The notes under the pieces: model-generated
The model's input: the letters and a program-made list of their open reading frames with translations, nothing else
The model's database searches: none
Told to the model about the DNA's origin: nothing
Part shown: positions 38,101-45,900 of the stretch, piece after piece
Position numbering within the stretch: the stretch's first letter is position 1
Layout: every line of letters begins with the position of its first letter
DNA from: Diadema setosum
Taxonomy: Eukaryota; Echinodermata; Echinoidea; Diadematoida; Diadematidae
Reading direction: 5' to 3'
DNA: 64,000 nt
Assembly (NCBI RefSeq): GCF_964275005.1
Contig: NC_092698.1
Span: 27,461,447-27,525,446, forward strand
Position numbers and translations under genes: made by a program

Positions 38101-40015
38101 GCTGGGGGAGTTTTCGGCCACCTTTGCCAACTTTCGATTCATATCTTTGCTCACACGATCTGAATAGCAATCAACCATATCACATCCATGGCTACAGCTA
38201 CCAGAGACCTAGCTTCAGAGATTTGGCATTGACATGTTAAGTTTTCCATTTTTTTATTTTCACTTTAAAAACTTAGCTAAGTTGAGTCCAATTTTGCACT
38301 TCCTTATGCATGCAAATAAGAAGACATCTAGGGTTTCTAAGCCTGCCTAGACTGTCCTCACTGTCATATTCCTAAGGATTAAGGCAAAAATTTATGTAAA
38401 CTAAAGCTCTAGGATCCGCATATTCACCTTCTCACAACCATTGTGAAATGACCAATTGCTAGCTTTTTAGTAGGGATTTGAACCTTCAACCCCACCTCTA
38501 GAGGGTGAGGGGGGAGTTTTGGCCCCCCCCCCCCCCATATGAACAGCAAAGTTTTGACATCAATAATAATAGAATTTATTGAATAGTAGACCTATATGTG
38601 TATCTAACAAGACAAATAAAAGGGGGAAAAGATCATAAATGAGGAATAGATATCTCCGAAAGTTCAATGATTTACACACAAGCAGAAAAGAGAAAATGAC
38701 CATCACCACATTATATAAGAAATGTTAGAGAGAAGGGAGAAACAATTTGACTTTCACTGTATTACAGTGTGTTAAGAAGGGTACATGTTGTAGGTCAAGA
38801 AAAACACATTAAGAAAAGATTTGCAGAAAAAAACTGAAATTCATGGATGAATGAAGAAGAGAGGAATATTGATTGAATTCTATATACAACTTTTTATAAC
38901 AAATACAGCCATTTTGTTACTGTCACCATGAAAGGTAATTTATCACACACTAGACAGCGGCCAAAAACTCCCCCACAATAGCTGAAAACTCCCTCCACAG
39001 AAGTTTGTCACATTTCTATCTGTTGCCATGGTAAAATCTTACCACAGGTTCAGTTCATGTTTAGGGATTTGTCTAGAAGTCTACACTCTTTATTCGTGTA
39101 GTCATCACTTTGGTTCTGTTTATTTACTTTTTACCTATATCATTAAAAAAAATGCTTAAGTGGCCAAATACTCCCTCCCTTACTCTAGGCCCCCTAAACG
39201 TTTTATTTTTTGTATAAAAATAGAAAACTGTCCCTCTTAATCTTGAAACATAATCTAAAAAAAAAACAAAACAAAAACAATCACTCCTGCAGTAGAGCCT
39301 ACTGTGTGAGCTGTAGTGTAAGCTGACGTGATCATTCGGCTTTTGTGTAAAGTGTAAAGTGATCATTCGGCTTTATATGTGTAAAGTGTTAAGCGATCAT
39401 TCGGCTTTTGGGTATCTCATCAGCTACACCACAACTTCAGCACAACCAACTTGCAGGCGTAAAATAAAATAGTCATGTTTGACTGAGAAGCGCCAAAAAA
39501 TAACAACTTAGCTAATTAATTGACTGGCTTTAATATTCATTAGCTGGGGTAGTCCTAGGTTCTAAATCTTCTAGATCTAAAGAGAATGGAAAACGCCACT
39601 ATTCACTAACAAAATTAAACACAAAACATCAATCACATCAACGTAACAACTTATGTGAATCTACAATTTTTAATGAGCCTAGCACCACGCCTACTCATAT
39701 AATCGTACAAGTAAGTAGAATCTATACTCATTCCTGGGTATAAACAGAGACTCATTCGAATTGAAGGCGATTCGAACACAACCCATGCAGGGCCGGGTTT
39801 GTCCTCATCACTATCACTATCAGTATCAGTGTATCACTCAGGGCCGGCTCAAGGCAAGCTTTATCAAGGTCAGGTTCATCTGTGCACACACGCAACACGC
39901 TACACGCGATACCTGACCCACTGGCACTGCTATTGAGAAATAGAAGTAGTGTAGGTTTGTCCTACTACGAACCGACGTAGGCCTACCTTGTCAACATTAA
40001 TCTCGGCGCCAACAT
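23031..40015 (-). CDS. HIBCH: 3-hydroxyisobutyryl-CoA hydrolase, mitochondrial (nine coding exons, complete)
   Basis: HIBCH hydrolyses 3-hydroxyisobutyryl-CoA to free 3-hydroxyisobutyrate and CoA in mitochondrial valine catabolism; it belongs to the crotonase/enoyl-CoA hydratase superfamily. Joining nine exons with GT..AG introns and matching phases gives 1149 nt, 382 residues plus stop, close to the human length of about 386. Residues 1-25 ([20 protein letters not shown], then RHVRM) are Arg-rich and lack acids, as in a matrix targeting peptide. Family motifs: [14 protein letters not shown] (about 44-57), FCAGGD (91-96, CoA/oxyanion region), [14 protein letters not shown] (about 138-151), [20 protein letters not shown] with the family's conserved acidic residues E166 and D174, [20 protein letters not shown], and the C-terminal [19 protein letters not shown]. 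No premature stop, frameshift or missing active-site residue is seen. Intron 1 is 9.4 kb; the others range from 0.7 to 1.7 kb. The 3' end and the 5' leader were not mapped. Confidence 0.96.
23939..24058 (-). CDS. HIBCH: HIBCH coding exon 8
   Basis: Residues 295-334: [17 protein letters not shown], then a glycine loop and [25 protein letters not shown] and EYR are characteristic of HIBCH. Acceptor ACTTGCAG, donor GTAAGT. Confidence 0.95.
24798..24938 (-). CDS. HIBCH: HIBCH coding exon 7
   Basis: Residues 248-294, including [20 protein letters not shown] and [19 protein letters not shown], which match the family pattern of an acidic linker followed by an amphipathic helix. Acceptor CCTGCAG, donor GTAGGT. 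Confidence 0.94.
25334..25714. mobile_element. Foldback element in HIBCH intron 6
   Basis: A 381-bp sequence that is essentially one long imperfect inverted repeat. It runs from TTAAAGGGATTGTATAG to its counterpart ending CTATCCCTTTAA, with a near-perfect palindrome at the centre (AATAAAGTGTGGG/CCCACACTTTATT, about 25513-25540). TA occurs at both borders. Both arms share a block reading GTTTATTTGATGAAAATTGG. Typical of a foldback/mini-transposon; the superfamily was not determined. Confidence 0.8.
26616..26702 (-). CDS. HIBCH: HIBCH coding exon 6
   Basis: Residues 219-247: [20 protein letters not shown] then EVLQRYHQE. This is the variable helical segment after the catalytic core. Acceptor TTTTTTTTCAG, donor GTAATG. 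Confidence 0.93.
27396..27620 (-). CDS. HIBCH: HIBCH coding exon 5 (active-site exon)
   Basis: Residues 144-218, 75 codons in phase 0. Encodes [37 protein letters not shown] and [21 protein letters not shown]166 (in MPET) and D174 (in FPDVGGG) align with the conserved acidic residues of the family. Acceptor CTCAAG, donor GTGAGG. Confidence 0.97.
27857..27880. repeat. C-run joined to A-run
   Basis: A poly-C tract directly followed by poly-A, then CAAAA/CAAAC repeats, in HIBCH intron 4. One of several C-to-A (or T-to-G) junctions in the window. Confidence 0.85.
28411..28544 (-). CDS. HIBCH: HIBCH coding exon 4
   Basis: Residues 99-143, starting with the two bases that complete A99. Includes [20 protein letters not shown] and HGITMGG; the intron cuts between MGG and GVG of the glycine-rich loop. 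Acceptor ATGCACAG, donor GTGAGG. Confidence 0.95.
29386..29470 (-). CDS. HIBCH: HIBCH coding exon 3
   Basis: Residues 71-98 plus one base. Encodes [19 protein letters not shown] then AFCAGGDIK. The CAGGD motif belongs to the CoA-binding/oxyanion-hole region of the superfamily. Acceptor TTTACTAG, donor GTACTG. Confidence 0.95.
30236..30395. repeat. Possible SINE/retroelement-derived fragment
   Basis: Contains AAGTGCCTTGCTCAGGG followed by GGCACAACC and GGGACCTCATGATCCACTAA. This resembles a tRNA-like or LINE-tail fragment that I have seen widely in marine animals. It lies in HIBCH intron 2, about 40 bp from the exon-2 donor. Assigned from pattern memory; low certainty. Confidence 0.35.
30437..30617 (-). 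CDS. HIBCH: HIBCH coding exon 2
   Basis: Residues 10-70. The acceptor is pyrimidine-rich and ends TTGGTGCAG; the donor is GTGAGT after KITPKLR. It contains the end of the presequence, a Ser/Thr/Glu linker and the first crotonase strand with [14 protein letters not shown]. The in-frame Met at residue 25 (RHVRM) could serve a cytosolic form if exon 1 were skipped. Confidence 0.95.
31401..31842 (+). pseudogene. PPCS (pseudogene fragment): Decayed copy of PPCS 5' leader, exon 1 and intron-1 start
   Basis: 31443-31534 aligns with PPCS exon 1 (42806-42922). Shared blocks include ATGGATC.CAG.TTTTT, CTTCCCAGC, ACCAAATTTGT.GAACATC and AGTACCA.G.AAAG.GTTGTC.TTGTCAC, ending at the exon border with GTA retained. 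The leader also matches (GAGAGACTA..ATTTGACGATACTCAACC versus the segment before 42806), and so does intron sequence (TCTAAATCAGTGTGAA and GTGATAGCCCA versus TCTGAATCAGTGTGAA and GTGAAAGCCCA). The copy has lost about 25 bases, is frameshifted and contains in-frame stops, so it is not coding. Because leader and intron are included, it is a genomic duplication and not a processed retrocopy. A TTCGCG mini-element (31538-31774) interrupts it. It is antisense to HIBCH. Confidence 0.85.
31538..31774. mobile_element. TTCGCG mini-element, copy B (inside PPCS pseudo-exon copy)
   Basis: Starts CTATATAAGCTGTTATTTTG and ends ATATAACAGCTTATACAG, with TA on both sides (31536-31537, 31775-31776). PPCS at 42923 supplies the empty site: CACGG-TA-ATTACAAATTCTG there versus CACAG-TA-[element]-TA-ACTGCATATTCT here. 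The body includes TTCGTGAATTTCGCGAATC. Confidence 0.9.
32254..32723. mobile_element. GACCCCG element, truncated copy with nested inner element
   Basis: Begins GACCCCGTTTACAGTGAG, the same end as the complete element at 49410-49904, and matches it through GGTTTGAATTAAAAGC before diverging; the right terminal repeat is missing. A nested segment (about 32460-32626) with ends TCTGGCTTCCAGACCC and GGGTCTGGAAACCAGA is shared with the 49-kb copy, so the inner insertion predates the spread of this pair or is part of the family. Confidence 0.8.
35007..35186. mobile_element. TTCGCG mini-element, copy C
   Basis: Starts CTGTACGAGCTGAAATTTTC and ends GAAAATATCAGCTCGTACAG, flanked by TA on both sides (35005-35006, 35187-35188). 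The interior has TTTTCGCGAATTTCGCGAAT and several CGCGAAAAT motifs. It lies in HIBCH intron 1. Confidence 0.9.
36588..37617. mobile_element. 1.03-kb terminal-inverted-repeat element with internal repeats
   Basis: The left end TGATGAAAAGAAGAAAAA..TTCTGTAT.GCGCTTTTTGAC is mirrored at the right end by GTCAAAAAGCGC..ATACAGAA..TTCTTCTCTTCATCA. Inside, a block with CACTGTCCACAA, TGAAAGATTTCTGTC and TTTCTCACCAGACAC recurs in direct and inverted orientation. It lies in HIBCH intron 1. No transposase-like frame was seen. Confidence 0.7.
38078..39188. mobile_element. Possible 1.1-kb inverted-repeat element
   Basis: TAGAGTAAGTGAGGG near 38078 with GGGGGAGTTTTCGGCCACC is mirrored by GTGGCCAAATACTCCCTCCC and TTACTCTA near 39188. 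Further GGGGGAGTTTTGGCC copies occur near 38510 and, inverted, near 38957. The interior at 38565-38585 reads AATAATAGAATTTATTGAA, like a retroelement tail. Borders are uncertain. Confidence 0.4.
39328..39411. repeat. Three-unit minisatellite
   Basis: GTGATCATTCGGCTTT occurs at 39328 and 39359 and, as GCGATCATTCGGCTTT, at 39393. The units are about 31-34 bp and are separated by GTGTAAAGTGTAAA-type sequence. It lies in HIBCH intron 1, under 0.7 kb from the start codon. Confidence 0.85.
39987..40015 (-). CDS. HIBCH: HIBCH coding exon 1 (targeting peptide start)
   Basis: This exon is too short for an open-reading-frame scan. On the minus strand GACC precedes the ATG (A at -3). The exon then encodes MLAPRLMLT plus two bases (AG), followed by the donor GTAGGC. 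Exon 2 begins with the single G needed to finish an Arg codon, so the frame joins exactly to [10 protein letters not shown]. The reading rests on phase, splice signal and presequence-like composition; a transcript would prove it. Confidence 0.85.
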
Positions 40016-40591
40016 GGTCAAGGATCAGCCCAGAAACGTTTAAAAATGCAAACTCCTGATTGTAAAATGGGAGTCCTATCGATCGAATCTGACCGAATGA
40101 AATCACGCTTCAGGTCAAAGAAGCTGAGCTGGCAGGGCCGTAGTAGCACGCAAGGGGCTCATGGACAACTTGTTTTGGAGCGTCAGGCTGATGCAACGCT
40201 ACGGGTTAGGTAAACTGGATTGGGCCAGAACCATCGGCTGCGGATGTCACGCTCATTCGCAGAAGGACACCACGTAGATCAGAGGAGGCCTAAAGACGAA
40301 TGCAAGACTAAAACGTCACGAAAATGGCGTTGAGATCGTCAAAATACTCCGTCGATAGTTCAGTACGTTCCATCAATAGTGGGTGTCTCTGTGTGAGGGG
40401 TACAACGGCTGCCAACGGAAGCATATCCCTATGATTTAACGTCCAATTTCAATGTCTTTGGCCGACGCATGACAGGTCAAATCCCCGGTGAAGCCATCGA
40501 ATGCACACAGCATCAGAAACTTAGCATTGGTTCCAGTCGTTATTGATTTTTTTTTCATAAAGAAGAGGGGGTGGTGGTGGGCACACAATCG

Positions 40592-40920
40592 GGACCCGCA
40601 TCAGGGCAATTACCCCCGGCTAAATACTGGTTAGTTATACATGTTAGAGTAAAGATTAGGGTTAGGTTTAGGGTATAGAGTTTGGGTTAGGGTTAGGATT
40701 AGGTTCAGGATTAGGATTAGCAGGGGCGGATACAGGAATTCCGTGGGGGGTGCCTTTACAAAATTAAAGGGAGGTGCTCATGCCCCCCCCCCATTTTTCT
40801 TTTTATTTCTTTTGTTTTAACAAAAAATAAAGAGGGGCGTACGGCCCATGCGCCTCCTCTGGATCCGCCACTGATTAGGGTCAGGGGAAGGGTCCGGGGT
40901 AATTGCCCTATTTGGACCCC
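40592..40920. mobile_element. Inverted-repeat element containing a telomere-like TTAGGG tract
   Basis: The left arm GGACCCGCATCAGGGCAAT then TACCCCCGG is mirrored at the right by CCGGGGTAATTGCCCTA then TTTGGACCCC. Between the arms lies a degenerate tract of TTAGGG/TTAGGTTTAGGG units (40654-40720). The tract is interrupted by a GGATCC mini-element (40721-40873), after which ATTAGGGTCAGGGG resumes. Confidence 0.75.
40721..40873. mobile_element. GGATCC mini-element (copy 2), nested in the telomere-like tract
   Basis: Ends CAGGGGCGGATAC and GGATCCGCCACTG, with the same G-rich/C-rich arms and ACAAAATAAAGA-type core as 5754-5918. ATTAG flanks both sides (40716-40720 and 40874-40878), a possible 5-bp duplication, although the host sequence is itself rich in that motif. 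Confidence 0.75.
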
Positions 40921-41743
40921 GTATAAGTTCTGATGAGCGAAGACTTGTTCTCATCAATTCTGGTATCATGATTTTCTTCTTCTTCTTCTTCTTCTTCTTT
41001 ATAATTGCACATTTTATTTGCCAATCTACGTGAAGAAAAACAATTATTTGAATAATCATTTCTTGCCAAGAAATAATTGGAGGTGGTAGGCCTACTTTGG
41101 CAAATTTTTAGGCATATTTACCTTTATTTCTAAAGTATGGAGTATGATGTGATGTTGTTATCAAAGGGATTCTGTCTGCATTTTGCTATGGTAGCATATC
41201 TATCTCGTTAGTGGGTGAAAGGGGATGTAATTGTTGACATTTTCTTTAATTCTTGGCATAACATAGGCCTATTTAGAAAACGCCGGTAATGCTGGAAACT
41301 GACCGTTCTACTCTATGTCGAGCAGATCGAGGTACTTACAGTTTGTTATTAAATTGCATCATCATCAATTGTATAGGCAGGTACAAAGGACAGGAAATAT
41401 TGAACAATGTACTAATGGGAAGAATATTAAAATAATACTTTAAATTGTCAGATTTGTAGTAATGAAACTGATTAGGAATTGGGAGCTCAATCAACTCTGT
41501 AAAAGTAAAAAAAACAAAACACAAAAAAAAAAACCACCACTCATGTATATATATAGGTTGGGCAATCATTTTTCACTCATTTGCATTATTTAAGGGTCCC
41601 TCTCACCCATTGATATTCATCAGTCATATTTTTTTTCATTTCACAAATGGCTAATGAAAGCATTTGATGAAGATGAATCAAATGAACATGGTGTAATTCA
41701 GCAATCTGGTGCACATTTGGTGAAATTTGTTGGAAGTGACAGA

Positions 41744-41890
41744 TCAGGGCCCTGTTTCATAACTTGAAGATTAGGATAGCAACTCTTGACTAATATAGAA
41801 CAGCAACTTCCCACAGGCTTATAGCAACAATGCTGGATTCTGTCATACCATGACAATTGCCATTCCAGCAAGAGCTGCTATCATAGCAAC
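41744..41890. repeat. GGGCCCTGTTTCATAA-type repeat fragment
   Basis: Begins AGGGCCCTGTTTCATAACTT and contains several GATAGCAAC/ATAGCAAC and TGACAATTGCCATTCCAGCAA segments. A related, more complete copy is at 63136-63282. Function and class unknown. Confidence 0.5.
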
Positions 41891-42259
41891 TTTGTGGGAC
41901 GCCTATATTTGAAAATATTGAGAATTTTTTTCAGTCTGAAAGTGTACAAAAATCAGTGGGATGGGACCAAGCAGGTGAGGGTGTGGGAGGGGAATATATT
42001 CCGCTCCCATGCGAGGAGATCCCACATTTTCAGAATTCAAATTCATGGCAACCATTTTGGGCACACTTTGGGTGAAAGATTTGGATGGTTTTCGAAAAAA
42101 AAAAAAAGAGCTGAAAATTTTCCACATATCGGGAATAAACATGGGGGGGGGGGGGATGTCCCTTCGACGCAAGCCTGTCTGTATGGCGTGCATGGCGTTT
42201 GTCACAAGTGTATTAACAATTTATTTTATAGCTTACCTGATAATCAAATTAGGTAAACT

Positions 42260-42600
42260 ATACAAAGGGTGCAAAATGCATGTGCTAGCCATTAGTTTGC
42301 AATTCTCCTCGTTTTTCTCATTGTAGTCCATTACTATGTGCATTACATTGGTTGCCTGTAAAGCAGAGATTCATATTAAAAAATATGTTGATAGAGCTCT
42401 ATTCATGGTACAGCACCAGTGTACATTACAGGAACTTGTAGAGTTAAAAACATCATTTCAAACTTCTTATCCCCTCTGAAGTTCACAGGATCAAACATTA
42501 TTGAAATATCCATCAGGGAAATCAAAAGTTACTCTTGGTGCTTGAGGGCATTTTTGTATGCTGCACCAAAACTATGGAATAATCTCCCTTTGTAAGACAA
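42260..42600 (+). pseudogene. Decayed non-LTR retrotransposon reverse transcriptase C-terminus
   Basis: Three pieces in shifted frames give the order typical of the end of L2/CR1-like reverse transcriptases: QRVQNACAS near 42263, LCALHWLPVKQRF then ILKNMLIELYSWY near 42334, and AFLYAAPKLWNNLPL near 42548-42592. Stops and frameshifts separate the pieces, so it is dead. The family motifs (VQNACARL, LHWLPV, APKLWNSLP) are known; the clade assignment is an inference. It sits immediately upstream of PPCS exon 1 on the same strand. Confidence 0.8.
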
Positions 42601-42805
42601 GCAGCTACAATTAATGATTATCTCTTGAAGTAATATATTTTATGTTTGAATTATGTATGGTATTTTGTAATGCGCAGTAGACTATACATAATTGCGTAAA
42701 TGTCCTTTATCATTATCAGTACAACAAAGATGACAGAGCGCCGCATTTGTTGTAAACTACGTCTTGAGAAAGACTACATAATTTTTGCCGAAACTCGAAC
42801 TCGAT

Positions 42806-42922
42806 ATGGATCAGTTTTTCGAAGACTTCCCAGCTCCCAAAGATTTTCAGGCGACATGTGAGCGAGTGACCAAATTTGTGGAACATCACCAGAGTACCAA
42901 GAAAAGCGTTGTCCTTGTCACG
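42806..42922 (+). CDS. PPCS: PPCS exon 1
   Basis: 39 codons, [14 protein letters not shown] through KKSVVLVT, with donor GTAATT. The DNA is partly duplicated and decayed at 31443-31534. The first GTA of the donor is the empty-site equivalent of the mini-element insertion in that copy. Confidence 0.93.
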
Positions 42923-45900
42923 GTAATTACAAATTCTGAATCAGTGTGAAGTTTTGGGCCAAGTCAAGTAAATTCCGATAAGGTGAAAGCCCATTTTGCA
43001 ACCCTGTGCTGCGCGTGTTTCGTGCATCAGTACATGTCGCACGATCTATTCACGACTGCCAAGCACCGTGTAAATGACTCCGTGCGCGCATAGCAGCGCG
43101 AGCGGCGCGACTTCAGTTTTACTAAATTCGTTTTTTTTTTTTTTTTTTTTTTTTAGTGTTACTAACTGGTTAAGTACGTCGGTTTATCCGTTCTAATTGT
43201 CAATTCGGAGAATGTCGTTTATTTCTTCTAGATCTAGTCTAGACGTAGTATAAAAATCACTTTTGCATGGGAGGTCTGAAAAAGAAGGACGACCCTCATC
43301 ATTACTAGTCGTCTGCTAGTGCTATCATACATCATAAACGTTTACGTTTACGGTACTCGTTAGGGTTTTTACCCATCTCCGGGCGGGGCCACGACGGGGC
43401 GCTCCTTCATAGGAGGTGGCCACAGTACGACTCGCACCTCGTCTCGTCATTACTAGAAATAATACTCTAGTTGATGTTTCTGCATGTTTTAATCACATTT
43501 CGTCACTGAAATTCTATGAAATCCCACTCACATATACAGAAAAATGCTGAAGATTCCAATAGAACTGCACAAGTTCACTGATCGATACCAGAAATTTGCA
43601 GCTATCGTCGTCAAACGCGAACAATGCATAAATTTAAATATAATGGTTGTGTGCTGAGGAAGGGGCCCACACCTTGTCACCCCGCGCTGCCATAACAAGG
43701 CACGTAAAAGACTTGTGCGGGTGACCATGATGCTCCCCCATTGGGCCATAGACAAAGCATGTAAAAGACTCGCCTAACCGTATAGACAAAAAGATCCATC
43801 TGTCCAGAGGAGTCTTTTACTTTTTTGACGTTATCACTCTCCTCGAGGGGATCCATGAAGCCAGCCACAGTCCCCGCTGAACATGCCTGGCCCGACCAGA
43901 TGCTGTGCGAAGTTAAACATGCCCCCGGCGACCAGATACAGACCAATCTTTCAGTCAATTAAGTAAAAGACGTGTGCAGGTTACCGTGATGATACTCTGT
44001 AACACATATTCCTAATATAAATTTAAGATTTTTACCCCCCAAAATTGTTCAGTTTTCAACTCAATTTGCTTAGTTGTGGTAGATTCTATCCTTGCAAAGT
44101 TTCAAGCGTGCTGAACACAGTCCTAGGCGTACTTTTTTGTTCAGTGCGCTTGTAACAATTTTAAGCAGGGTGACGGTATTCGGGCCCTTGACGAGGTGCG
44201 GGCACCTCACTATACTTAGCGTTTGGGCTGGTAAAGGGAGGTGGGAAGAAAAGAGGAAAAACTAGAACTGAGAAGGGGGAAAAAACCCTGATAATATACA
44301 TTGAAGTATTACAGATCTCAACGGAAAGTAACCGAGCTATGCAAACGTGTTTGATACTTGCTTTGCTTGAACTAGTAGCAGCATGCTGTATGGGCCAAGC
44401 TGTTATGAGCCAAGATTGCTTTCCTTCATGCAAATTGCAAGATACACTGAGTTGAAGAGGACTCGTGAACATAATGTTGTGATGGTAACTCAGAACATAC
44501 ATTAAAGACATAGTCCCGGTAATGTAGAGGGCGCTGTTGATGATACTGCCGATCACCGTTAGGGTTGATACGAAGATTGCCGAAGTTGAGCTGTCATCAA
44601 GAGTAAAGCGCGTAGGTGTTGCTAAGTAACGTTGCCTTTGTTGTCTTCTCTGCCCATCACGCAGTCTGTAGTAATGCCAGGGTGCGTGCATATGTGTTTC
44701 TTATTATGACATCACAAAAGAAGTTTCCTAAAGCTGTCATCCCCTCAGCCGAATCATGAGCCGAACTGTGATCGGACCACTGGCTACAGTGGATCAGACT
44801 TCTTAGGACTCGGGGAAGTGGGCCACAGCGTAAGCACTAAAGAGGAATCAATAGCGTAGGGTAGTCTCTATAGGAAACTTGCTCCGTGCACCCACATACG
44901 CATTTGACTAAACCACCGGGACCATGTACCTTTAATATGACTGCTGATTACTCTTTTACAGTGGACAGGTGAAATGAGACCAAGAGTAAATGTGACCCTG
45001 CACCACAAAACCATCAAAAAGTCGTCAGACATGAATTTTTAGTTGAGGGTAGATGCTGAAAGAGCAGACTCTAAGCTTTAAAATGATGCATAACTTAATT
45101 CAAATGGATTCTCCTAACGTATATAAATATTGGAAAGAAAACCCACTCTCTGGAAAAGTTTGAACTGAGAAAAGAGGCTCTGAAGTACAGGGTCTATTCA
45201 AGCTGTGCTACGGTACCTGTGCCATGAATGGCACAAAAACATGATGTAAACCACTGTATCAAAACAACAAAGAGATTATCAGATTAAGCTGAAATTGATC
45301 ATGCTCTATTAACACATTCTGACCATGATAAATGTCAACTTTCAAAGCAGCAGCATTATCCTTTCAAAAGTTATTAGAGTTGAAAATGAAGAGTGTGAAA
45401 AGGATTTTCAAGAAATGAAAAGGGGTCTCTAAGAAAAACCTAATCATTTTACTGGTACTCTACCAAAAAGGGGGTTGTAGAAAAACTGCTGAAAACCCAC
45501 TTTCCCATTCAATTTATGATCCCAAATTCAAGAATAATGCAGAAGAAGAATAGCTCTTTCAGAAAATATTGATAACTCAAAATTGGTTTAGTTGACCCGT
45601 TTCATCTTTCTTGAGTCCTCACGTAAAATCAACGGGTGCGACTTTTTGTTTGTTTTGTGATGCACGGTCACAAATAATGTTTGTTTTTCACACTTGATTC
45701 ATAGTATGTGGATGTGACGACAATCAAAAATTGCTTTTATCCTGTTATTTTGTATAAAGCCGTACTACTGTTTGTTATTCAGATTTCAATGATGTGCTTT
45801 TAAGGCTGAAAATTATGTACTTTAGTACTCATTTTTTAAGTTACCTCATTCTGATATTATCCTCCTTGTTTTAGTTATATATAGTCTAGTTATTTAGAAT

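Larger units (their letters stand above)
30618..39986. other. HIBCH intron 1 (9.4 kb, repeat-rich)
   Basis: No coding sequence of its own was recognised. It contains, in order, the decayed PPCS exon-1 copy (31401-31842, with an inserted mini-element), a truncated GACCCCG element (32254-32723), a third TTCGCG element (35007-35186), a T-run/G-run near 35282-35318, a 1-kb inverted-repeat element (36588-37617), a possible 1.1-kb inverted-repeat element (38078-39188) and a short minisatellite (39328-39411). The sequence TCCTTGGTCCTAC recurs at about 34904 and 34966 and inverted at about 34153. Confidence 0.85.
40016..42805. other. Divergent HIBCH/PPCS intergenic interval
   Basis: It must contain the promoters and 5' leaders of HIBCH (leftward) and PPCS (rightward). 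I cannot point to a TATA box or initiator with confidence. It contains a telomere-like inverted-repeat element (40592-40920), a TTC microsatellite (about 40974-40999), a GGGCCCTGTTTCATAA fragment (from about 41744) and the end of a non-LTR reverse transcriptase (42260-42600), only about 200 bp from the PPCS start codon. Confidence 0.7.

Noticed and set aside
44161..44691. A 176-codon minus-strand open frame in PPCS intron 1
   Set aside because: No recognisable motif, composition like the surrounding DNA, and it contains sequence resembling dispersed repeats (CCGGGACTATGTCTTTAA). No splice or context support.
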